Below, piece after piece: positions 8,318 through 16,711 of a stretch of DNA of 22,207 nt; within the stretch, counting starts at the first letter, position 1, and each line of letters opens with the position of its first letter. A program made the position numbers and the translations under genes. The notes beneath the pieces were generated by a model that was not told where the DNA came from, searched no databases, and saw only the letters and a program-made list of their open reading frames with translations. The stretch is taken from contig CAZBWV010000027.1 of the NCBI GenBank assembly GCA_964495805.1, forward strand, positions 1-22,207, written 5' to 3'. The DNA comes from JALXCH01 sp964495805 (GTDB lineage: Bacteria; Calditrichota; Calditrichia; RBG-13-44-9).

Positions 8318-8346
8318 TTGATTCATTTTTAAATATTCCATATATT
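8318..8346 (+). promoter_or_regulatory. Candidate promoter for sprA
   Basis: TTGATT (8318-8323), 17 bases, TATATT (8341-8346). The start would be near 8353, leaving a leader of about 90 nt before the TTG at 8444. Just upstream the heptamer ATTGTAC occurs twice in direct orientation (8299-8305 and 8311-8317), a possible activator site. Confidence 0.5.
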
Positions 8347-8435
8347 TACGCTCAAAATAAAAACGGAGGTGCCACAGCGTCCAAGATTGTTACAGTTGAT
8401 TGATTGACTTAAGTAAATTCGGAAAAAAAGGATTT

Positions 8436-8447
8436 GCAAAGCTTTGC
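8436..8447. promoter_or_regulatory. 12-bp perfect palindrome over the sprA start codon
   Basis: GCAAAGCTTTGC is its own reverse complement and contains the TTG start codon (8444-8446). Whether it is an operator or a translational-control element is unknown, and chance is possible. Confidence 0.3.
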
Positions 8448-11400
8448 GTCTTAATCTTCTGCACCTAACGCTGTGGCTGATTTTTGGCCTGATAGGGAGT
8501 AGTCTGGCCAGTGGGGTCGGATTTCACCCACCCGAACAACCTCCGGGAACAGTACCGTTGTTTGAAAAACAATATCCGGGACTCTCCCGCTTTTTTGTCG
8601 ATTCCACCATCTTTCAATCCCAGTTCACCCATTTCAAACGTATTGTTCGGCTGGATAGCACGCAAAGCAAAGTAGAAGTACGTGAACTTCTGTACGATAA
8701 GGATTATCGTTTACCGCTGGTCGTGGACCTGGAATATTACGTTAAGCAACGGATAGCTTTTGAAAATCAGAATAATTGGACCAAACGCGTATTGAAAGGG
8801 TTACAGGCCCGGCAGGCTGGCGGTGGTGGCGGAATTGAGTTGAACATTCCTGTGCGAATCAAAAGCAAAGCGTTTAAACGAATTTTCGGTGGGGATAAAG
8901 TGGGATTACGCGTTACCGGAAATATCTCCTTCGAACTGGCCGGCCGAACGGAAAACCGGGAAGGTTCGGCAGTCACCTCCTTCGAGCAGCGAAATAATTT
9001 CAGTCCGCGATTTAAGCAAACCCAGCAATTCCAGGTGGAGGGACGCGTGGGCGACAAGGTGAGCGTGAAGGTGGACCAGAACAGCGAAGCCACCTTCGAC
9101 CTGGAAAACACCCTTCGCCTGACCTACACCGGCGACGAAGACGAAATTATTCAGTCCATCGAAGCCGGTAATGTAAACCTGAGCCTGCCCAGCACCAATT
9201 ATGTCTCTACCTCCTCCAAACATCAGGGGTTGTTCGGGCTAAAAACCAAAATGCAGTTAGGAAATCTGAGCTTTGTGGGAATTGCCAGTCTGGAACGGGG
9301 TGAGAAGCAAAAGATTACCAAAACCGGTAAGTCCGAAGAGAATGTGTTCCGCCTGAAAGATATTGAATATGTGCGGAACCGCTTCTTTTTTGTGGATGAA
9401 ATTTACGCCGATAATTTTGAATCGGGCTACGATCCCAAAACGATGGTCTGGCGGGTCTTTGGCGGCGGAGCATATCGAATCGTTCAACTGGATATCTGGA
9501 TTAAAGCGAAAAATACCGACGAAGACACCCGGGAAGGGTGGGCAGTGATCGATCCTGACTCGGTGAATCCGGATTCGCTGGATAATCTGGTGCCCATTCC
9601 GGGAAAAGTCCAGCACGCCTACTTCAAACGATTAACCCCCATGGAAGATTACAACTACGATGAATATCGAGGTTTTTTCTGGTTAAACCAGAATGTGGAT
9701 GAACAGGATATTGTGGCAGTGGCTTACCGTACCGAAGGGGGAGTGCAAAAGGGAATGCTGTTTAACGAAATTGGGGATTCTACCACCATTCTGCTGAAGC
9801 TGGTCAAACCGGAGGCGGCGAAACCGGACTACAAGAAAACCTGGAAGCTGGCCATGCGCAATGTGTACAATCTGGGTGCCTCGCAAATTAAAAAAGATGG
9901 TTTCGACGTAAAGGTATTGTACACCAAAACGGGCGAAAACATCGACGTCCAACCGGAAGGAGAGAAGAAAACATTCATTTACCTGATGGGATTGGACCGT
10001 CTGGATGAGCAGGGTAATTTTGCCGATGGCGGCGATAAAAAAGTGGATGTGAACAACGGAAATATTTTCGATCTGGCCAACGGATATCTTATTTTTCCCT
10101 CCCTGCAACCATTTGCCCCTTCGGATAGCAGTAATTTTAAAATTAACAACTCGTTGCATGTGAATATCTACAACATCAAGGACCGAACGCAGGAACAAAA
10201 GGAACATAAGTTCGATATCGAAATCACCACCAGTTCCGCCTCCACCACTTTTAATCTGGGTTTTAACGTGCTGGAAGGCTCCGAAGTGGTACGATTAAAT
10301 GGGCGGGAACTGGTGAAAGATAAAGATTACATCATCGATTATTTTGGGGGAACCCTGCAGATTCTTGCGCCGGAAGCACGTCGGGCGGATGCCAATGTGG
10401 AAATTGAGTACGAACGGGGGAACCTGTTCCAGCTGGATAAAAAGACGCTATTGGGCGGACGTATGCAGTACGATCTGGGCGATCGGGGATTCATCGGTGC
10501 CACGGCCCTGTATTTAAACAAAAGTACGCTGGACCAGCGGGTACGACTGGGACAGGAACCGGTTCGCAATTTTGTCTGGGACGTAAACACCGCTCTGGAC
10601 TTCAAACCCAATATTATTACCAAAGCTCTGGACAAACTTCCCATCGTTGAAACCTCTGCCGAGACAAAACTGCACATCGAGGCGGAATATGCTCAGGTGA
10701 ATCCCAATCCCAATACGTTTAACGAGAAAAAGCTGGGCGAAACCAGAGGTGTGGCGTATATCGACGATTTCGAAGGGAGTCAGCGCAAAACGCCTCTGGG
10801 CATCATCTACAAAACCTGGAGCCCCGCCTCTGTTCCCATTAAGTTTCGCATTCCGGAAAAGGGAATTGCTTTTGATGTTGACCAGAGCGATGACCAGATG
10901 ATGTACCTGATGGATCGCAGTCGGGTGCGTATGTTCTGGTTTAACCCGTTTAATCAGGTGCCAATTAAAGACATCTGGCCCAATAAGGATGTGAATGCAC
11001 AAACCGGAACCACCACCAATGTGTTGGTGCTGGAATGGAAAAATGATTCCATTCCCGATAGCCTGGCCTGGGATGGCATCATGCGTTCCACCATCAACTT
11101 TCCCGATCAGAATAAAACCAAGTTTATTGAATTGTGGGTAAAGGGTGATGTGGGACAGATTAACATCGACATCGGGCGAATAAGCGAGGATTTCTACATT
11201 CGGGAGAACACTTTTACCTGGGATGGCAAGCGCTCCCTGCGCAATTTGAACACCGAAGACCGCAATTTGAACGGTTTGCTGGATGAGGATGAAGACGTGG
11301 GACTGGACGGGGTGCCTAATGGCGATCCCCACGACGATCCCTTCGACCAGTGGCGCCCACCGCTGGAAACCAGCCCGCATTTTTTAATGATTAATGGGAC

Positions 11401-14400
11401 GGAAGGGAACGGACAGGCTAAAGGTGCCAAATATCCCGACACCGAAGACCTGGATGGCAACGGAAGCTTGAGTACCACCAATGAATATTTTACTTATTCG
11501 TTTAATCTGAGTGATTCCACCAGTCCGTATATTCAGGGGAGCACCCCCAAGGGGTGGCGTCTGTTCCGTATCCCCATTCGTGCATACAATCCGGAACTGG
11601 TGGTAGGACAACCGGATACCAATTTTCGGGAGATCTTCTTTGTCCGGTTGTGGATTAATGATTTGCCCATGGACGGCCAGTACCACACCATTCAGATTGC
11701 CACGTTTGACTTTGTGGGGAATGAGTGGGAGGAAATTGGTGTGGCACAGGACGAAAATTCACCTTTTGTGCGAAACGATTCTTTGTTTAGCATTGCGGTG
11801 TACAACACCGAAGAGAATGCCGACGAGGTCGCAGGTGGACCGGAAGCCTATCATTCCCCTCCAAATGTTACGGGAATCCGCGATCGCATTACCAAAGCCA
11901 TGAGCAAGGAGCAGTCTCTGGTCCTGCAGTTGCGTTACTTACCACCGGGGGCGGTTGCGGAAGCCACCAAACAGCTATACGAGAAGATGGACCTGATCTT
12001 CTATAAAAGGTTAAAACTGTTTGTGCATGGCGATCGCAATTTGCCGGAGGAGAACTCACCGCTGGAGTTTTTCCTGCGATTCGGTCCCACGGAGAGCATT
12101 TATTACGAAGTGGGTGGGAAAGTGTATCCTCACTGGGATTCCCGCAACCACCTGGATGTGGTATTGGATGAGCTGGCCAAAACGAAGTTAGAGAAATATT
12201 TCACGGGCGACTCACTCAACGGGCAACCGGTCTATTTCCGCCGCGATCCCAATAACCCCGAGCGCTATTTTAAAGTGGTGGGAAAACCCTCTCTGCGAAA
12301 CATAAATTTTATGATTATTGGTGCTCGCAACGTGGGCGATTTAACCCTGACCAATACCGAAATCTGGATCGACGAGTTGCGTGTCACGGATGTGGAGCGG
12401 GATCAGGGGAGCGCCATGCGCTTGATGGCCGACCTGACCGTCGCCGATGTGGGAAATGTGCGCGCTCAGTGGGAAGTGGTGGATTCCGATTTCCGCCGCA
12501 TTGAAGATCAGTTTGGCAGCGGAAGTACCATGGAACGCCAGCAATATCGTGCGGGATTAAAATTGCACAAATTTTTACCCTCCAGCTGGGGATTTCAGAT
12601 TCCCATTACCGGAAGCTTTGTCCGATCACGGAAAATCCCCAAATATTACTACAACAGCGACCAGTTGACCCACTACAAACCTCGCGATTTTCAGGACCGG
12701 GTAAAACAGTTTTTCGGGCTGGGGACACTGGATCCGGAGCTGGAGAAGAATAGCAACATTTCTGAGCAAACCTCCCTGGGAGCCACGTTTAAGCGCAAAA
12801 GCTCACCACGTTCCCCCTGGTATTTGCGCTATACCATCGACATTTTTACCCTGGATATGGATTGGAGCAAGAAGCACGCCAGCGATCCGCTAAACCTGAT
12901 GAACGATGCAGAAGCACTAAGTGCTCAGTTGCAAGCCAGTATTCCTTTTGGGAAAAACAATTACTTTCGCCCGTTTGGCTGGCTGGGGAACGGACCTCTG
13001 GTTCGTGCGCTGGCTTCTCAGAAGCTGTATTACACTCCGAACAGTCTGTCCGCCAATGTCTCCTTGCGGGATAACGAAAACATCCGTCAGGCACGGCTGG
13101 AAGATGAACCGACAAAAGTCATCAAAACGAACTCAAACCGTTCGGTGAGTTTGGGCTACACTCTGCTTCCCAGCATCAATTTCAATTACAAGCGGGATTA
13201 CCAATCGGATGCGACACCCAAAGGTTACCGGGCAAAGGAACTGATTAATGCCATTTTTACCCGGGGCGATTTTGGCATCGATAAAGTGATAAATCAGAAT
13301 TTCAGTGCCAGTTACACCCCGCAAATTGCCAGCTGGCTCTCACCCAGTTTTAAGTATAATTCCAATTTCAATTATAATTTTAGTAATGTCACCACCAACG
13401 AGCGATCCAGCCGGTTGCAGGTCACCAAACAGATTAGTGTGAGCTTTAAGCCATCCATGCTGGCCAATAAGATTTACAATCCTACGAAAAGCCAGTTGAA
13501 GAAGCAGCGGTCACGGCGACCGACCCCGTCGCGGGGTGGACCCCGACGCGGGCAACCGCCGGCACCTCCGGGGCAAAAGAAGGGCAAATCCGGCGGCGAA
13601 GCCGATGAAAACGCTCCGAAAAAAGCTCAGACGGGAAAGCAGGCCGGAACCCAGGCACCGGAGAAACAACAAAAGAACGTCATCGGACCGGTGGTGCGCG
13701 CGTTAAATCCCCTGAAAATTGTGTGGAGATTTTTCAACTCCTGGAAGTCCATTAGCCTGGATTACCAGGTGCGGGATAACCTCTCCCATTTTAATATCGA
13801 TGGGCTTCCGACCTGGGATTACCAGTTCGGTTTTAGCTACGATCCGGGTGTGGGAACCGACACCACCCACGGTAAAATTCCCCGATTACCCACATTAAAA
13901 AATACCCGGATGGTGAACGGAAGCATGAGCTTCGATTTGATGAAAAACCTGTCCACGTCTTTTAAATACAATTACAATCGCGATCTGAACGATAACAACC
14001 AGCAGAAAACGGAAAATATTGCCTCCACGTACTTTTTTATGGGGGACGATCCGGAAGCCAATAAAAAGCCCTGGATGATGTTTGTTCCGGACTGGCAATT
14101 CCGGCTCACCGGACTGGAAAAACTGTTTTTCTTTAAACGGGTTGCCAATTCCATTCAGGTGGAACATGCTCGCTCCGGAAAGTTTACCGAAAGCGATCGG
14201 TATGACGAAAACGGGAAAACCCGGGACAGCTGGAGTTACTCCAACAATTTTGCTCCGCTGTTTGGTATGACGATTAACACCAAATGGGGGGTTACCGGGA
14301 ATATTCGCTATACCAAGAGCATCAATTACAATTACAGTGCTACCGGTGCGGACAGTAAAGGGATTCGTTCCGGTTTCGATATCACCCTGTCCTACTCCAA

Positions 14401-14707
14401 ATCCACCGGTTTCCGGATTCCTTTGCCGTTTTTAAAGAAAAGGCGGCTTAAGAACGAAATGCAGTTTAACCTGACTTTTAACAGTACCAGCGATATTACC
14501 TGGGCGCGGCGGCCCTCCATTGGGCAAACCGAATTTGAAGAACAGGCGCGGAACAAGTCGCTGAAAATTAAACCATCCGTAACTTATCGCTTTAGCCAGA
14601 AGGTGAACGGAAGCATGTTCTTCGAACGTTCGGTAACCGAAAACAAGCGGACGGGAAAATATTCTTATTCCGAATTTGGCATTAACGTGAACATCGCCAT
14701 TCGGTAA
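8444..14707 (+). CDS. sprA: Type IX secretion outer-membrane translocon SprA (Sov)
   Basis: A 2087-aa protein of the SprA/Sov family, the giant 36-stranded barrel that carries folded cargo across the outer membrane in type IX secretion. The signal peptide is MRLNLLHLTLWLIFGLIGSSLAS. Family marks: the early repeats with FKQTQQFQVEGRVGDKVSVKVDQNSE (SprA-N, near 190-212), YIDDFEGSQ near 772-780, the IELWVKGDVGQINIDIGRIS segment near 895-914, and acidic Ca-binding-like loops (NGLLDEDEDVGLDG near 940, DLDGNGSLS near 1000). The second half is aromatic, alternating barrel strand sequence up to the last residues. An arginine/lysine/proline-rich low-complexity insert lies at about 1680-1745 (nt ~13480-13680). 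The length is a little below flavobacterial SprA (~2400). The start is TTG, about 11 bases after AAAGGA; an in-frame stop at 8414 excludes a much longer start. No other core T9SS genes (porKLMN, porU) are present. Confidence 0.93.
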   Translation: MRLNLLHLTLWLIFGLIGSSLASGVGFHPPEQPPGTVPLFEKQYPGLSRFFVDSTIFQSQFTHFKRIVRLDSTQSKVEVRELLYDKDYRLPLVVDLEYYVKQRIAFENQNNWTKRVLKGLQARQAGGGGGIELNIPVRIKSKAFKRIFGGDKVGLRVTGNISFELAGRTENREGSAVTSFEQRNNFSPRFKQTQQFQVEGRVGDKVSVKVDQNSEATFDLENTLRLTYTGDEDEIIQSIEAGNVNLSLPSTNYVSTSSKHQGLFGLKTKMQLGNLSFVGIASLERGEKQKITKTGKSEENVFRLKDIEYVRNRFFFVDEIYADNFESGYDPKTMVWRVFGGGAYRIVQLDIWIKAKNTDEDTREGWAVIDPDSVNPDSLDNLVPIPGKVQHAYFKRLTPMEDYNYDEYRGFFWLNQNVDEQDIVAVAYRTEGGVQKGMLFNEIGDSTTILLKLVKPEAAKPDYKKTWKLAMRNVYNLGASQIKKDGFDVKVLYTKTGENIDVQPEGEKKTFIYLMGLDRLDEQGNFADGGDKKVDVNNGNIFDLANGYLIFPSLQPFAPSDSSNFKINNSLHVNIYNIKDRTQEQKEHKFDIEITTSSASTTFNLGFNVLEGSEVVRLNGRELVKDKDYIIDYFGGTLQILAPEARRADANVEIEYERGNLFQLDKKTLLGGRMQYDLGDRGFIGATALYLNKSTLDQRVRLGQEPVRNFVWDVNTALDFKPNIITKALDKLPIVETSAETKLHIEAEYAQVNPNPNTFNEKKLGETRGVAYIDDFEGSQRKTPLGIIYKTWSPASVPIKFRIPEKGIAFDVDQSDDQMMYLMDRSRVRMFWFNPFNQVPIKDIWPNKDVNAQTGTTTNVLVLEWKNDSIPDSLAWDGIMRSTINFPDQNKTKFIELWVKGDVGQINIDIGRISEDFYIRENTFTWDGKRSLRNLNTEDRNLNGLLDEDEDVGLDGVPNGDPHDDPFDQWRPPLETSPHFLMINGTEGNGQAKGAKYPDTEDLDGNGSLSTTNEYFTYSFNLSDSTSPYIQGSTPKGWRLFRIPIRAYNPELVVGQPDTNFREIFFVRLWINDLPMDGQYHTIQIATFDFVGNEWEEIGVAQDENSPFVRNDSLFSIAVYNTEENADEVAGGPEAYHSPPNVTGIRDRITKAMSKEQSLVLQLRYLPPGAVAEATKQLYEKMDLIFYKRLKLFVHGDRNLPEENSPLEFFLRFGPTESIYYEVGGKVYPHWDSRNHLDVVLDELAKTKLEKYFTGDSLNGQPVYFRRDPNNPERYFKVVGKPSLRNINFMIIGARNVGDLTLTNTEIWIDELRVTDVERDQGSAMRLMADLTVADVGNVRAQWEVVDSDFRRIEDQFGSGSTMERQQYRAGLKLHKFLPSSWGFQIPITGSFVRSRKIPKYYYNSDQLTHYKPRDFQDRVKQFFGLGTLDPELEKNSNISEQTSLGATFKRKSSPRSPWYLRYTIDIFTLDMDWSKKHASDPLNLMNDAEALSAQLQASIPFGKNNYFRPFGWLGNGPLVRALASQKLYYTPNSLSANVSLRDNENIRQARLEDEPTKVIKTNSNRSVSLGYTLLPSINFNYKRDYQSDATPKGYRAKELINAIFTRGDFGIDKVINQNFSASYTPQIASWLSPSFKYNSNFNYNFSNVTTNERSSRLQVTKQISVSFKPSMLANKIYNPTKSQLKKQRSRRPTPSRGGPRRGQPPAPPGQKKGKSGGEADENAPKKAQTGKQAGTQAPEKQQKNVIGPVVRALNPLKIVWRFFNSWKSISLDYQVRDNLSHFNIDGLPTWDYQFGFSYDPGVGTDTTHGKIPRLPTLKNTRMVNGSMSFDLMKNLSTSFKYNYNRDLNDNNQQKTENIASTYFFMGDDPEANKKPWMMFVPDWQFRLTGLEKLFFFKRVANSIQVEHARSGKFTESDRYDENGKTRDSWSYSNNFAPLFGMTINTKWGVTGNIRYTKSINYNYSATGADSKGIRSGFDITLSYSKSTGFRIPLPFLKKRRLKNEMQFNLTFNSTSDITWARRPSIGQTEFEEQARNKSLKIKPSVTYRFSQKVNGSMFFERSVTENKRTGKYSYSEFGINVNIAIR

Positions 14708-14789
14708 GGAAAGGAAAAGAGTTTGAATGGTGGTTGAAACCAACTAACTTTAGCCTGAACTTTGTCAGGGTGGAAAGGTTCAATAAAGC

Positions 14790-15695
14790 ATGAAAATACT
14801 AATCAACATTGGACTGGTTTGTTTACTAATTTTTTCGGCCATGGCGAGCGACTCTTTCGACGGAGAAAAGGCATTTCAGTGGATTATTCGGCAAACCGAA
14901 CTGGGACCCAGAAATCCCGGTTCACCGGGGCACGCTGCCTGTCTGGAACTGTTGCAAAACGAGCTGCAGAAATATGCCGGGAAGGTGGAGCTGCAACCGT
15001 TTACTTTTTACGATCCGAAAATTTCCAGCACTTTTACCATGTACAATATCATCGCTTCTTTTCAGCCGGAGAATCCTTCCCGAATTATGTTGTGTGCCCA
15101 CTGGGATACCCGTCCCCGCGCCGATCGGGATAAACCGGAAAATCGGAATAAGCCCATTTTAGGTGCGAACGATGGTGCCAGCGGTGTTGCGGTGCTGATG
15201 GAAATCGCTCGCCTGCTACCCCGGCGGAATCCCCCTGTGGGAGTGGATATTGTGCTGTTTGACGGTGAGGATTATGGACGGGAAGGAGAGCTGGATAACT
15301 ATTGCCTGGGTTCCCGCTATTTTGTGCAGAATAACACTCGCTTTTTCCCCCGCTTTGCCATTCTGCTGGATATGATTGGTGATGCGGAGCTGGAAATCCC
15401 TATCGAAGGGTATTCCCGGGACTATGCCCCCGATGTGGTGGAACTGGTGTGGAGTACCGCCGAGGAATTAGGCTACACCCAGTTCACCCGGCGCTTTCAG
15501 GGATATGTGTTCGACGACCATGTGATTTTAAATCGCGGCGGCATCCGCGCCATCGATTTAATCGATTTTGGGTATCCGGACCTGAGCAACCGATACTGGC
15601 ACACCCTGCAGGATACACCGGACAAATGTTCCCCGGAAAGCCTGCAGGCGGTGGGTGATGTGCTGATGCAGGTGATTGAAAATCTGTCTCCTTAA
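14790..15695 (+). CDS. Secreted M28-family protein, glutaminyl-cyclase-like
   Basis: A 301-aa exported zinc enzyme of family M28. The signal peptide is MKILINIGLVCLLIFSAMA. The zinc-site pattern is CAHWDTRP (H104), GANDGASG (D128), LFDGEDYG (E160-D161), LLDMIGD (D194) and YWHTLQDTPDKC (H271). The FDDHVILNRGG stretch and the WHT motif resemble the DDH(I)PF and WHT segments of animal-type glutaminyl-peptide cyclotransferase, which turns N-terminal Gln into pyroglutamate. This fits better than an aminopeptidase. By alignment from memory, E160 would be the general acid/base, and D128, D161 and H271 the single zinc site. It follows sprA after 82 bp and precedes prmA by 33 bp, so it is probably co-transcribed with the secretion gene. 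An aminopeptidase activity remains the alternative. Confidence 0.82.
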   Translation: MKILINIGLVCLLIFSAMASDSFDGEKAFQWIIRQTELGPRNPGSPGHAACLELLQNELQKYAGKVELQPFTFYDPKISSTFTMYNIIASFQPENPSRIMLCAHWDTRPRADRDKPENRNKPILGANDGASGVAVLMEIARLLPRRNPPVGVDIVLFDGEDYGREGELDNYCLGSRYFVQNNTRFFPRFAILLDMIGDAELEIPIEGYSRDYAPDVVELVWSTAEELGYTQFTRRFQGYVFDDHVILNRGGIRAIDLIDFGYPDLSNRYWHTLQDTPDKCSPESLQAVGDVLMQVIENLSP

Positions 15696-15728
15696 TTTGA
15701 ACCAGAAACACAGGTAAGCCAAAAACAA

Positions 15729-16613
15729 ATGGCCGATAAACAACAACAATATCTGCAGGTCCGATTGGAACTGATGGGATTCGATCCGGAACTCCTGCCC
15801 GGCATTCTGTTCCGACATCGCTGCCTGGGGATTGAAGAACTGAATGGGAATATCTGGTTTGTTTATTTTCCGGCGGATTTGAGCCCGGCGGAAATGAGTG
15901 CACTGCTGAACGATTTGCGTCGGATAAATCCCGGCTTTCATCCCGAACAGTTTTATGCCACCCTGCTTCCGGATGCGGATTGGAATGCGGAATGGAAGAA
16001 ACATTTCCGCCCGCTGCGCCTTACCCGTCGCATCCATGTGGCGCCACCATGGGAGAAACCTCAGGTTGCGCCTGACGAAATGGTCATCATCATCGATCCG
16101 CAGATGGCTTTTGGTACCGGCAGCCACGAAACGACCCGGCTGATGGTTGCCCTGTTGGAGGCTTACTTGCAACCGCGGTTTTCCGTGTTGGACGCCGGCA
16201 CCGGTTCGGGAATTCTGGCTATTATTGCTGCCCGACTCAACGCCAGGCGTATTCTGGGATTCGATATTGAGCCGGAAGCCATCGACAACGCCCGACACAA
16301 CAGCACGCTTAACTCCGTCAGCGGAATCGATTTTCGGGTGGGCGATATCTCTGTGGTGCCACAGGAGATGTTCGACCTCGTGCTGGCTAATATAAACCGG
16401 GCGGTATTGCTGGAGATGATGCCGGAACTGACTCGTCGCACCGGCCACTATCTGATTCTGTCGGGTATTTTAACCGCCGACGAATCGCTTTTGCTTCAAC
16501 ATGTACCGCCGGAATTCGCTCTGGTGGAAACCCGACATCTCAACGAGTGGAGTGCGATGGTGCTGCAGCGAACGGAAGGACAGGCAGAAAACAATTCTGA
16601 AAACGATGGCTAA
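15729..16613 (+). CDS. prmA: Ribosomal protein L11 methyltransferase
   Basis: A 294-aa SAM-dependent methyltransferase that trimethylates ribosomal protein L11. The N-terminal domain (1-~95) is the L11-recognition module, ending in the hallmark PDADWNAEWKKHFRPL. The catalytic domain has IIDPQMAFGTGSHETTRLM (121-139), the SAM loop LDAGTGSGILAI (154-165), the acidic FDIEPEA for ribose binding (178-184) and the LANINRAVL substrate motif (219-227). All PrmA motifs are intact. The last ~15 residues are a hydrophilic, poorly conserved tail. The ribosome site is weak (AGG about 13 bases upstream). It sits in a secretion-related neighbourhood without an obvious functional tie. Confidence 0.95.
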   Translation: MADKQQQYLQVRLELMGFDPELLPGILFRHRCLGIEELNGNIWFVYFPADLSPAEMSALLNDLRRINPGFHPEQFYATLLPDADWNAEWKKHFRPLRLTRRIHVAPPWEKPQVAPDEMVIIIDPQMAFGTGSHETTRLMVALLEAYLQPRFSVLDAGTGSGILAIIAARLNARRILGFDIEPEAIDNARHNSTLNSVSGIDFRVGDISVVPQEMFDLVLANINRAVLLEMMPELTRRTGHYLILSGILTADESLLLQHVPPEFALVETRHLNEWSAMVLQRTEGQAENNSENDG

Positions 16614-16649
16614 GGCACGATTCCGATCGATGTTTAAAAAATTCAGTGA

Positions 16650-16676
16650 ATGAGCAACCACAGCTTTGTGGCTCAT
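16650..16676 (+). terminator. Bulged hairpin after prmA
   Basis: ATGAG...CTCAT (16650-16654, 16672-16676) encloses CCACA/TGTGG (16658-16662, 16667-16671) with a GCTT loop and a three-base bulge. Ten base pairs in total. No T-tract follows, so it may be an attenuator or a Rho-independent-like pause between prmA and the lipoprotein cluster. Confidence 0.4.
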
Positions 16677-16711
16677 AATACGGTTGATGAATGGAAAAAT
16701 GGAGTTATTCT

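Noticed and set aside
10514..11380. A 288-codon minus-strand frame within sprA
   Set aside because: sprA is continuous with family motifs on both sides, and the antisense frame has no start signals or domain character.
14753..14769. CCTGA/TCAGG hairpin between sprA and the M28 gene
   Set aside because: The stem is only five base pairs with no T-tract, so it is indistinguishable from chance.
15558..16448. A 296-codon minus-strand frame opposite the M28 gene and prmA
   Set aside because: It crosses two well-supported genes and their junction, and its translation is rich in His/Gln/Arg without recognisable structure.
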